Numbered from the stretch's first letter, positions 1 through 5,415 are shown. The stretch: DNA of 5,415 nt from an uncultured Woeseia sp. (GCA_937925605.1 CALALV010000020.1:1-5415); one strand, 5' to 3'. Notes: generated by a model not told the origin, from the sequence alone. Numbers and translations: made by a program.

Positions 1-233
1 TCGTTGTGCTTGCCGCCGGCGCGCACGCAGCGCTGCGAGGTCACGGCGCGGTCGTAGCTGCGCTTGTCCTCGCCGAGGAACACGTCCTTGAACTGCACCA
101 TGCCGGCGTTCGTGAACAGCAGCGTCGGGTCGTTGCCCGGCACGAGCGGCGACGACGCGACCACCTCGTGGCCGCGCTCGGCGAAGTAGTCCAGGAAGGC
201 CTGGCGGAGCTGTTTGCTGGTCATTCGGGCCAT
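1..233 (-). CDS. alaS: Alanyl-tRNA synthetase, N-terminal 77 codons (cut by window edge)
   Basis: Alanine-tRNA ligase attaches alanine to tRNA-Ala in the cytoplasm, using ATP. Only the start of the class II catalytic domain is present. Landmarks of the family are clear: RQAFLDYF at about residues 10-17, the run VPGNDPTLLFTNAGM at about 31-45, QFKDVFLG at about 47-54, and TSQRCVRAGGKHN at the truncated end, which matches the E. coli enzyme closely. The missing remainder (about 800 residues in the family) lies to the left of the window. Two in-frame ATGs compete, at 233 and at 224 (three codons later). Neither has a purine-rich Shine-Dalgarno sequence; the bases just upstream are pyrimidine-rich. 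The start at 224 gives a family-typical N-terminus, so the choice of 233 is uncertain. recX lies upstream as in other gammaproteobacteria, but here the two are separated by over 1 kb of repeats plus a small gene, so alaS probably has its own promoter. Confidence 0.96.
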   Translation of the reverse strand, partial: MARMTSKQLRQAFLDYFAERGHEVVASSPLVPGNDPTLLFTNAGMVQFKDVFLGEDKRSYDRAVTSQRCVRAGGKHN

Positions 234-276
234 GGAGGCGAGTATGCGGCCGGGCGGAATCAATGCAAGGCCGCGG

Positions 277-285
277 ATTATTCCA
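277..285 (-). promoter_or_regulatory. Candidate extended -10 promoter element for alaS
   Basis: On the minus strand this reads TGGAATAAT, which fits an extended -10 box (TG, one base, then AATAAT against TATAAT), 43 nt before the ATG at 233. It sits in an A/T-richer island in otherwise very GC-rich DNA. No good -35 hexamer lies 16-19 bp upstream. Nearly the same 11-mer (GTGGAATAATC here, GTGAAATAATC there) occurs 35 nt before recA. An alternative weaker pair, TTGCAT with CATACT 16 bp apart, would place the transcript start at about the ATG itself. Confidence 0.4.
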
Positions 286-356
286 CAATTGCCGCAGTGC
301 GGCATGGTTCGGCGGGGGATGATGGTCCGGGTTCCCTGCGTCGAGGTCAGTGGTGG

Positions 357-476
357 GCGAAGGTGCGGTCCGGAGCGGGTGGTTCAGGGCCGTGCGAGGC
401 AGGGATGCCGAGCCCGGAGCCTACAGGGACGTATTCACGGCGTCCCTGAACCACCCGCTCCGGACCGCGCCTTCGC
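357..476. repeat. Hairpin element, copy A: 33-bp arms around a conserved 54-nt core
   Basis: Bases 357-389 pair with 444-476 over 33 consecutive positions, with a single G-T pair (364 with 469) and no mismatch. The enclosed core (390-443) matches the core of the second copy (753-806) at 51 of 54 positions with no gaps. Within the core, GGGACG (426-431) and CGTCCC (441-446) form a short inner hairpin with a 9-nt loop. The last CCC of that hairpin is also the innermost part of the outer right arm, so the two pairings exclude each other. GGCA (398-401) and TGCC (406-409) can form a further small stem. No transposase, reverse transcriptase or integrase gene lies in the window. The element could be a non-autonomous mobile hairpin (MITE-like or REP-like) or a structured RNA; the sequence does not decide. 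Open reading frames through it are by-products of the GC-rich repeat. Confidence 0.9.
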
Positions 477-718
477 TACCGAGCTACGTGGAGCCGTGTG
501 TCCGGCTGGTTGAGTGGCGGAGAGGAGATCAGCGCTGCCGAACAACGCAATCGTGGCGAGGCGCCGGCATGCGACAGACCGACGGGGACACGTGCCCCGA
601 AAGCGAGGTGCAGGTCCGCGGAACCTGGCTTTGCTGACCGGCGGCACCACGTTCGTTTTAAGCGATCGCACACCCGGGGGCGACAGCCATGCAAATTGGC
701 GGCTCCACCGAGGCCGAA
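477..718. other. Non-coding spacer between the two hairpin elements, dispersed-repeat-like
   Basis: These 242 bases lie exactly between the two hairpin copies. No reading frame here has a convincing start, ribosome binding site or protein-family signature. The minus-strand frame running from ATG 671 gives an Arg/Ser/Pro/Ala-rich peptide (for example RFRGPAPRFRGT and CRRLATIALFGSADLL). I recall similar peptides as spurious hypothetical proteins scattered through high-GC gammaproteobacterial genomes; that is recollection, not a search. Small dyads are visible: GGGG/CCCC around ACACGTG (584-598), and CAGGT/ACCTG (611-627) flanked by AAAGC/GCTTT (600-604 and 628-632). There is an A/T-richer patch at about 650-665. 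The segment is best read as an intergenic repeat or the inside of a composite element. Confidence 0.5.
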
Positions 719-840
719 GCGGAGGTGTGGCCCGGGTGAGGGCGTTCCAGGGCCGTGCGAGGCATGGATGCCGAGCCCGGAGCCTACAGGGACGTATTTA
801 CAGCGTCCCCGGAACGCCCTCACCCGGGCCGCGCCTCCGC
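719..840. repeat. Hairpin element, copy B: 34-position arms around the same 54-nt core
   Basis: Bases 719-752 pair with 807-840. Of 34 positions, one is mismatched (A749 with C810) and two are G-T pairs (726/833 and 728/831). The core at 753-806 is in the same orientation as in copy A and differs at three of 54 bases. Arm identity with copy A is clearly lower than core identity: the outer 17 pairs are nearly the same, while pairs 18-25 are mostly different in sequence but still fully complementary. The inner hairpin GGGACG (789-794) with CGTCCC (804-809) is kept, with loop TATTTACAG. Sequence beyond the arms is not shared between copies, so the arm ends are probably the element boundaries. 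Confidence 0.9.
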
Positions 841-931
841 CCACCACCGCACCACCGGCAACCGCCCGTCGAGCGCGCAAAGGGGAGTACTTACAACGCC
901 CTCAGCCGCGCCACCGCCAATCACCGCAGGC

Positions 932-949
932 CCGGCGAGCTTTCGCCGG
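932..949 (-). other. Stem-loop just 3' of the 75-residue gene
   Basis: CCGGCGA (932-938) and TCGCCGG (943-949) form a perfect 7-bp stem with a 4-nt loop. On the minus strand it begins 15 nt after the stop codon of the small gene (965-967). No T-run follows it, so it is not a classical intrinsic terminator. It may mark or stabilise the 3' end of the recA-recX-small gene transcript. The rest of 841-964 shows nothing else that I can identify. Confidence 0.4.
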
Positions 950-964
950 CACGCCAGGCGGCGA

Positions 965-1192
965 TCAGCAGGCCACCGGCCGCCGCCGCGGCATCCCGAG
1001 CGACATGACCCGCCCCGCCGGCGACAGCCGGTAGCGGCCCTGCCGCCAGCTGATCAGGAAGCTGCCGGTCTCGGCGGGATCGCGGTGCACGACGACTTCG
1101 CGCTCGGCGACCGGCTGGCGCACGTGGCGGGCCAGCAGCCCCGCGATGCTCGGTTTCTCGGCGGCAAGTACGATTTCGTTGGCTCGGTCCAT
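965..1192 (-). CDS. Small protein of unknown function (75 residues), downstream of recX
   Basis: I do not recognise this protein. Three things argue that it is real. First, a strong Shine-Dalgarno AGGAG lies six bases before the ATG. Second, about 68 of 75 codons end in G or C, as in the neighbouring genes. Third, the composition is protein-like and follows directly after recX on the same strand. The N-terminal half begins MDRANEIVLAAEKPSIAGLL and looks amphipathic and helical. The middle, EREVVVHRD followed by SFLISWRQGRYRLSPAGRV (about residues 31-61), has alternating hydrophobic residues suggestive of beta strands. The C-terminus is Arg-rich (PRRRPVAC). There is no signal peptide, membrane helix or obvious metal-binding motif. 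It starts 104 bp beyond the recX stop, with a hairpin between. It could be a lineage-specific recX companion or a decayed remnant. Confidence 0.6.
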   Translation of the reverse strand: MDRANEIVLAAEKPSIAGLLARHVRQPVAEREVVVHRDPAETGSFLISWRQGRYRLSPAGRVMSLGMPRRRPVAC

Positions 1193-1198
1193 GATGCT

Positions 1199-1203
1199 CT
1201 CCT
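1199..1203 (-). promoter_or_regulatory. Strong ribosome binding site of the 75-residue gene
   Basis: The minus strand reads AGGAG, then six bases (AGCATC), then ATG at 1192. This is the second best Shine-Dalgarno match in the window after that of pncC. It is the main reason to accept this small frame as a gene, since recA, recX and alaS here have poor sites. Confidence 0.6.
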
Positions 1204-1241
1204 GCGGGCGCCTTGCCCGGATTTCGCCTGCAGGATAGGCC

Positions 1242-1260
1242 GCGGCCGATTAACGGCCGC
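1242..1260. terminator. Perfect 7-bp hairpin between recX and the small gene, terminator-like on the plus strand
   Basis: GCGGCCG (1242-1248) pairs with CGGCCGC (1254-1260) around ATTAA. Read on the plus strand, the stem is followed by TGAAATTTTTC, which resembles an intrinsic terminator with an interrupted T-run. It would stop antisense transcription before it enters recX. Read on the minus strand (the direction of recX), the A-tract comes before the stem and no T-run follows, so recX transcripts would meet only a pause or processing hairpin. The whole 1193-1296 gap has no convincing -35/-10 pair. Confidence 0.4.
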
Positions 1261-1296
1261 TGAAATTTTTCTGAACCGGGACTTAACGGGGGAAGG

Positions 1297-1809
1297 TCAG
1301 TCGTCGTCGCCGACGGCGGCGCGGATCTGCTCGGGGTCGAAGCCGCGGTACTGCAGGAAGCGCATCTGCCGCGCCTTCTCCTTCCAGGTCACCGGGACTG
1401 CCTCGCCGAATTTCTTCAGCCGCACCTCGCGGGCGAGCGCGAACCAGTCGACGCCCGATTCCGCGAGCGCCGTGTTGACGAGCCCGGCGTCGAGGCCGCG
1501 CTGCGCCAGTTCCGACTGGATCGTCACCGGCCCCTTGCCGCGATTCGCGCGCGCCTGCACGAAGCCCTCGGCGAAGCGCGCGTCGTCCTGCAGGCCCTCG
1601 GCGGCGAGCTGGTCGGCCGCGCGTTCGACCGCGTCGCGCTGGAAGCCGGCGTTCGCCAGCTTGCGCTTGAGCTCGCCGAGCCCGTATTCGCGGCGCGCGA
1701 GGTAGTCCATCGCTTTCTTGCGGGCTTCTTTCGGATCCGCGAAGCGCTCGGCGTCGGCCTCCGCATCGAGCGCGCGGATTTCCTCGTTGAGGGTGGGTCG
1801 ATCGCTCAT
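1297..1809 (-). CDS. recX: Regulatory protein RecX
   Basis: RecX binds RecA filaments and limits their growth and activity, acting in the cytoplasm on the SOS/recombination machinery. The 170-residue product has the family length and its tandem three-helix layout. The first module holds AMDYLARREYGLGELKRKL at about residues 33-51. The central block is EGLQDDARFAEGFVQAR (71-87), followed by RGKGPVTIQSEL (90-101), the most conserved stretch of the family. The last module has WKEKARQMRFLQYRGF (142-157) and an acidic GDDD end. It lies downstream of recA as in most proteobacteria, but the 183-bp gap is longer than usual and holds hairpin-rich tandem repeats. The ATG at 1809 has no clear Shine-Dalgarno sequence, so low-level translation or a structure-dependent start is possible. 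In E. coli, recX is expressed well below recA by partial termination between them; a similar arrangement is my inference here. Confidence 0.95.
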   Translation of the reverse strand: MSDRPTLNEEIRALDAEADAERFADPKEARKKAMDYLARREYGLGELKRKLANAGFQRDAVERAADQLAAEGLQDDARFAEGFVQARANRGKGPVTIQSELAQRGLDAGLVNTALAESGVDWFALAREVRLKKFGEAVPVTWKEKARQMRFLQYRGFDPEQIRAAVGDDD

Positions 1810-1845
1810 GGCAACGGGGACCGGGCCAGCGTCGCGGCAGGAGCG

Positions 1846-1951
1846 GCGGCAAAGCCGCAGGCCGCCGCGACGGTCTTGCTACGCGTGCGCGTGTTCAAGG
1901 CTGCAGCGGCACTGCCGCCGACCGCCGCGACTGTCTTGCCAGGCATGCGCG
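1846..1951. repeat. 60-bp-period tandem repeat with hairpins in the recA-recX gap
   Basis: Bases 1846-1891 and 1906-1951 match at 38 of 46 positions with an exact 60-bp offset. Each unit starts with a small hairpin: GCGGC AAA GCCGC at 1846-1858 and GCGGC ACT GCCGC at 1906-1918. Shared blocks are CCGCCGCGAC, GTCTTGC and TGCGCG. A decayed third unit may continue to about 1966. A perfect 12-bp palindrome, CGCGAATTCGCG, lies at 1948-1959. Neither hairpin has a T-run in the recA direction, so they could slow polymerase or act in mRNA processing rather than as standard terminators. Confidence 0.75.
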
Positions 1952-1992
1952 AATTCGCGACTGAAGCGTCTCCCGCGACGGCCGCGGAGGCC

Positions 1993-3039
<1,047 letters not shown>

Positions 3040-3060
3040 GGATTTCTTGCCCTGCCGAGG

Positions 3061-3083
3061 TGAATGATCGGGCGATTATTTCA
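3061..3083 (-). promoter_or_regulatory. Candidate recA promoter (extended -10) overlapped by a 23-bp imperfect inverted repeat
   Basis: The minus strand reads TGAAATAAT at 3083-3075, an extended -10 element 35 nt before the recA ATG, without a good -35 box. The same bases begin an inverted repeat. The half-site TGAAATAATCG (3083-3073) and CGATCATTCA (3070-3061) are complementary at 9 of 10 positions once a single A is bulged, with a 2-nt spacer. The canonical gammaproteobacterial LexA box CTGT-N8-ACAG is not present anywhere in the 96-bp thpR-recA gap. The repeat is well placed to be an operator, possibly for a LexA with different specificity; this is inference. Confidence 0.4.
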
Positions 3084-3135
3084 CACTCGCGGGCGGCGCC
3101 GACAGGGACGCGCGGCGGCCAATCCGGGCAATGCA

Positions 3136-3663
3136 TCAAGTAATCGGCGTACGCCCTTGTTTCAGCGGGAGGTAGCGCACGCCGCCCGGCCCGGACACGG
3201 ATTCCACGAGTTCGAAGCCGGCCCAGTCGAGCGTGACCGGCTGCGCAAGCGGGCCGGCCGTGAACGGCCGGGCGCGGCGCGCAACGGTCAGGTGCGGCCG
3301 GTAGGGCCGGTCCTCGGGGCGGTGGCCGCAGCCGGCCGCCGCGGTCTCGAGCGCGTCGACGAGCGCGCCCAGCTCGGCCGGCACCGCGCTGGCCGCCAGG
3401 CAGGCGATGCGCGGCCGGGCCCAGAACTCTAGGCGGTCGAAGCGCAGCCGGAACGGCTCGACCGGCACGCCGGCCGCGGCCTCCCCGAGCGCCGGGATGC
3501 GCTCCTCCGGGAAGGCGCCGAGAAACACCAGCGTGACGTGCCAGTTGGCCCGCTCGACGAACTGGCCCTCGACCGGCGCCAGCGCGGCCTTGATCGGGTC
3601 GCGCAGCGACTCGCGCTGGCGGTGGTCCGGCCACAGCGCGAAGAACAGGCGGCGTTCAGACAT
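3136..3663 (-). CDS. thpR: RNA 2',3'-cyclic phosphodiesterase (2H family, ThpR/LigT)
   Basis: This family opens 2',3'-cyclic phosphates on RNA ends to 2'-phosphates; the E. coli member also shows 2'-5' RNA ligase activity in vitro. The fold is two-lobed, each lobe giving one HxTx motif. Both are present: HVTL at residues 42-45 (in NWHVTLVFLG) and HLTV at 124-127 (in YRPHLTVARR). The start MSERRLFFALWP is typical of the family, and so is the length of 175 residues. The ATG at 3663 is preceded by GGGGGA with nine bases between. The gene sits between pncC and recA, a place where other gammaproteobacteria often have nothing. It is probably co-transcribed with pncC, since no clear promoter is seen in the 147-bp gap upstream. 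It has no signal peptide, so it acts in the cytoplasm. The family assignment is firm; the in vivo substrate is not known from sequence. Confidence 0.93.
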   Translation of the reverse strand: MSERRLFFALWPDHRQRESLRDPIKAALAPVEGQFVERANWHVTLVFLGAFPEERIPALGEAAAGVPVEPFRLRFDRLEFWARPRIACLAASAVPAELGALVDALETAAAGCGHRPEDRPYRPHLTVARRARPFTAGPLAQPVTLDWAGFELVESVSGPGGVRYLPLKQGRTPIT

Positions 3664-3710
3664 CGACGCCGTCCCCCGGCTGCAGGGAGGCGAGCAGGCG
3701 AGGTTCAGCC

Positions 3711-3749
3711 ACCGGGGCGGCCCGCGACCCGCGCCGGTGCGGCCCCGGT
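3711..3749. other. Stem-loop in the pncC-thpR gap
   Basis: ACCGGGGC (3711-3718) and GCCCCGGT (3742-3749) are perfectly complementary over 8 bp, with 23 nt between them. No T-run follows on either strand, so it is not a standard intrinsic terminator. It could slow transcription between pncC and thpR or be chance in very GC-rich sequence. I see nothing else definite in 3664-3810. Confidence 0.3.
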
Positions 3750-3810
3750 CCTTGCGAACAACGCCCGGGTCCGGCGGCGAACGTCACCCGTCGCGAACGG
3801 CGCGCGGCGT

Positions 3811-4311
3811 TCAGCCATACTGCCGCAGCCGCTCGAGCACGCCCTCGAGCGCGGTCACGACGCTCTGCTCGCGGACTTCGCGGCGGTCGCCGTTGTACTG
3901 GCGGCGCTCGGCGAACAGGTCGCAGCCGGCGCCGCGGCGCCGCGCCCACGCGAACCAGACCGTGCCGACCGGCTTGTCGGCGCTGCCGCCGCCCGGGCCC
4001 GCGACGCCGCTGACGGCGACGGCGAAATCCGCGCCGGCGAGTTTCAGCACGCCCTCGGCCATCTCGCGCACGACCGGCTCGCTGACCGCGCCGTGCTCGG
4101 CCAGCGTCGCCGGCTGCACGCCGAGCAGCGCCTCCTTCGCGCCGTTCGAGTAGCTGACGATGCCGTAGGCGAAGCACTCGGAACTGCCGGGCACGTCGGT
4201 CAGCGACTTCGCGATCCAGCCGCCCGTGCAGGACTCCGCCGTCGCGACGCTCTTGCCGGCCGCGGCCAGCGTCTCGACCAGCTTCGTCGCGAGCGGCCCG
4301 GGCTCAGCCAC
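3811..4311 (-). CDS. pncC: Nicotinamide-nucleotide amidohydrolase PncC (CinA C-terminal domain family)
   Basis: PncC hydrolyses nicotinamide mononucleotide to nicotinate mononucleotide and ammonia, recycling NMN in NAD salvage in the cytoplasm. The 166-residue product is the stand-alone CinA C-terminal domain, without the N-terminal molybdopterin-binding-like domain of full CinA. Family motifs are ATAESCTGG (23-31) with the conserved serine, a GIVSYSNGAK block (50-59), AEHGAVSEPVVREMA (71-85), VSGVAGPGGGS (100-110) and KPVGTVWFA (113-121). It closely resembles E. coli PncC, which also lies upstream of recA. The start is a GTG at 4311. A longer frame upstream has no support because it runs over the glycosyltransferase gene out of frame. 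A strong GGAGG sits six bases before the GTG, and the GTG lies inside the end of the upstream gene (8-nt overlap), which suggests translational coupling. Confidence 0.95.
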   Translation of the reverse strand: MAEPGPLATKLVETLAAAGKSVATAESCTGGWIAKSLTDVPGSSECFAYGIVSYSNGAKEALLGVQPATLAEHGAVSEPVVREMAEGVLKLAGADFAVAVSGVAGPGGGSADKPVGTVWFAWARRRGAGCDLFAERRQYNGDRREVREQSVVTALEGVLERLRQYG

Positions 4312-5407
4312 CGAGCACCTCCCGGTACAGCGCGTGGTGCGCGTCGACCATGGCCTCGACCGAGAATTCCTGCTGCATGCGCTGCCTCCCCCGCTCGCCA
4401 AACTGACGGCTGCGCGCCGGGTCGTCAAGCAGCGCGGCGATGGCGGCGGCGAGCGCCGCGACGTCACCGGGCGGCACGAGCAGCCCGGTCTCGCCGTCGA
4501 GCACGGCCTCGGGCAGGCCGCCGGCCGCGAACGCGATGACTGGCAGGCCGGCCGCGGCGGCTTTGAGCGCCGCGACGCCGAGGCCCTCAGTGAGCGCCGG
4601 GTGCACGAGCAGCTCGGCGCAGCCGAGGTAGTCGTCGAGATCGGCCCGGAAGCCGGCGAGCTTCACGACCCCGACCAGGTCGAGCGCGGCGATCTGCTGC
4701 CGCAGCTCGCCCTCGAGCGGGCCCTGGCCGAAGATGACGAGGCGCAGGTCCGGGTAGTCCCCGGCGAGACGCGCCACCGCCTCGAGCAGCAGCGCGTGCC
4801 CCTTGCGCGGGATCAGCTGGCCGACCGCGAACAGCACGCGCTCGCCCGGCCCGAAGCCGAAGCGTTCGCGGAAACCGCGCTCGTCGGGTCCGCCGGCGAA
4901 GCGCGCCGTGTCGACGGCGCTGCGGATCGTGACGATGCGCTCCGCGTCGATGCCGTCCGCGCGCAGCGCGCCGGCCACCGCGCCGGAGATCGCGACGATG
5001 CGCGCGTACGGCCGGTAGCGCAGCCGTGCGAGCCAGCGGTACTCGCGGTTGTCGACCCGGCGCGAGACGACGGCCGGAATGCCGGCGGCCGCGGCCGCCC
5101 GCCCACCCAGCAGGTCCGCGCCGCGGCGGCTGTGGCAGTGCACGAGGTCGGGCCGCTCGCGCCGCAGCAGGCCGCGCAGCGCCCAGCCGAAACCGAGATC
5201 GAGATCGCCGTGGCAGCGCAGGCTCGCGACGTTCAGACCCTGCTCCGCGGCGACGCCGGCGACCGCCGAGTCCACCGCGCACACCAGCGACGACTGCACG
5301 CCGTGGCGTTCGAGACCGCGGGCGAGCCACAGGACCTGCTGCGCGCCGCCGTAGACGTGCCGGCCGGTCTCGACGTGCAGCACTTTCACCGTGACGCGCT
5401 CCGGCAT
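4304..5407 (-). CDS. Family 4 glycosyltransferase (GT-B fold)
   Basis: It probably transfers a sugar from a nucleotide-sugar donor to a lipid-linked or polysaccharide acceptor at the inner face of the membrane; donor and acceptor cannot be told. It is 367 residues long, normal for the family. The N-terminal Rossmann domain has the GGAQQV loop (20-25), PDLVHCHSRRG (86-96) and AISGAVAGALRADGI (139-153). The C-terminal domain starts near GERVLFAVGQLIPRKGHALL (188-207), then VIFGQGPLEGEL (224-235), ELLVHPALTEGLGV (265-278), GLPVIAF (287-293) and ETGLLVPPGD (306-315). In the E-x7-E motif the first Glu is E274, but the second position is Lys282 (codon AAA) where the family most often has Glu. No signal peptide or membrane helix is seen. 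The ATG at 5407 is only eight bases from the window edge. A GTG at 5389 preceded by GGAG is an alternative start giving VKVLHVETG, nearer the usual family N-terminus. It overlaps pncC by 8 nt. Confidence 0.93.
   Translation of the reverse strand: MPERVTVKVLHVETGRHVYGGAQQVLWLARGLERHGVQSSLVCAVDSAVAGVAAEQGLNVASLRCHGDLDLGFGWALRGLLRRERPDLVHCHSRRGADLLGGRAAAAAGIPAVVSRRVDNREYRWLARLRYRPYARIVAISGAVAGALRADGIDAERIVTIRSAVDTARFAGGPDERGFRERFGFGPGERVLFAVGQLIPRKGHALLLEAVARLAGDYPDLRLVIFGQGPLEGELRQQIAALDLVGVVKLAGFRADLDDYLGCAELLVHPALTEGLGVAALKAAAAGLPVIAFAAGGLPEAVLDGETGLLVPPGDVAALAAAIAALLDDPARSRQFGERGRQRMQQEFSVEAMVDAHHALYREVLGG
4318..4322 (-). promoter_or_regulatory. Ribosome binding site fixing the GTG start of pncC
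   Basis: GGAGG on the minus strand is followed by TGCTCG and then GTG at 4311. It lies inside the last codons of the upstream glycosyltransferase gene. It decides the pncC start, because the frame itself stays open far upstream. Confidence 0.75.
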
Positions 5408-5415
5408 CGACCTGG

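Noticed and set aside
390..443. Retron-like or group II intron-like RNA
   Set aside because: No reverse transcriptase gene lies in the window and no intron domain V-like motif is seen. The fold alone does not support either.
357..840. Possible CRISPR array or integron attC sites
   Set aside because: There are only two repeats, far apart, with long self-complementary arms and no cas or integrase gene. The core is conserved and the arms vary, unlike attC sites, and no attC end motifs are seen.
6..1034. Several overlapping plus- and minus-strand open frames in the repeat region
   Set aside because: They run through the hairpin elements and the spacer, lack ribosome binding sites, and repeat the same peptide from each core (MPSPEPTGTY in one frame). 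This shows that they follow the DNA repeat and are not genes.
755..1705. Plus-strand open frame of 316 codons across hairpin B, the small gene and recX
   Set aside because: It starts inside the repeat core and reads antisense through two better supported genes. The product is a low-complexity Arg/Pro/Ala/Ser protein.
4312..4467. Longer N-terminus for pncC starting at ATG 4467
   Set aside because: The extra 52 residues read out of frame through the glycosyltransferase C-terminus and do not resemble the CinA family. The GTG at 4311 has an excellent ribosome binding site.
3538..4539. Plus-strand open frame of 333 codons
   Set aside because: It is antisense to thpR, pncC and the glycosyltransferase. 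The composition is Arg/Ala-rich with no recognisable domain.

Overview
The window is GC-rich DNA (roughly two-thirds G+C by eye). It carries the gammaproteobacterial neighbourhood pncC - recA - recX - alaS, with every recognisable gene on the minus strand. The RecA sequence, the gene order and the codon use (G/C nearly always in third position) point to a high-GC gammaproteobacterium, such as the Xanthomonadales/Lysobacter side or the Ectothiorhodospiraceae/Chromatiales side. I cannot decide the genus from sequence alone.

In minus-strand reading order (right to left): a GT4-type glycosyltransferase (5407-4304); pncC (4311-3811), which overlaps the glycosyltransferase stop by 8 nt; a 147-bp gap; thpR (3663-3136); a 96-bp promoter-like gap; recA (3039-1993); a 183-bp gap with a 60-bp-period tandem repeat; recX (1809-1297); a 104-bp gap with a hairpin; an unrecognised 75-residue gene (1192-965); about 730 bp of non-coding, repeat-dense DNA; and the first 77 codons of alaS (233-1), cut by the window edge.

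recA and recX form the recombination/SOS pair: RecA is the strand-exchange filament and RecX its inhibitor. pncC deamidates NMN in pyridine-nucleotide salvage, thpR is a 2H-family RNA phosphoesterase, and alaS charges tRNA-Ala. The glycosyltransferase has no functional link to the rest that I can see, but it is translationally coupled to pncC.

The most unusual part is 357-840. Two hairpin elements lie in the same orientation, each with 33-34 bp arms around a nearly identical 54-nt core (51 of 54 bases identical). Over 29 alignable base pairs the arms differ at 8 pairs by matched double changes, plus one C-G to T-G change, and no change breaks a pair. This is strong evidence that the folded structure is maintained. 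The elements bracket a 242-bp segment that also looks like a dispersed intergenic repeat. No canonical LexA box precedes recA, but an imperfect 23-bp inverted repeat overlaps its likely -10 element.
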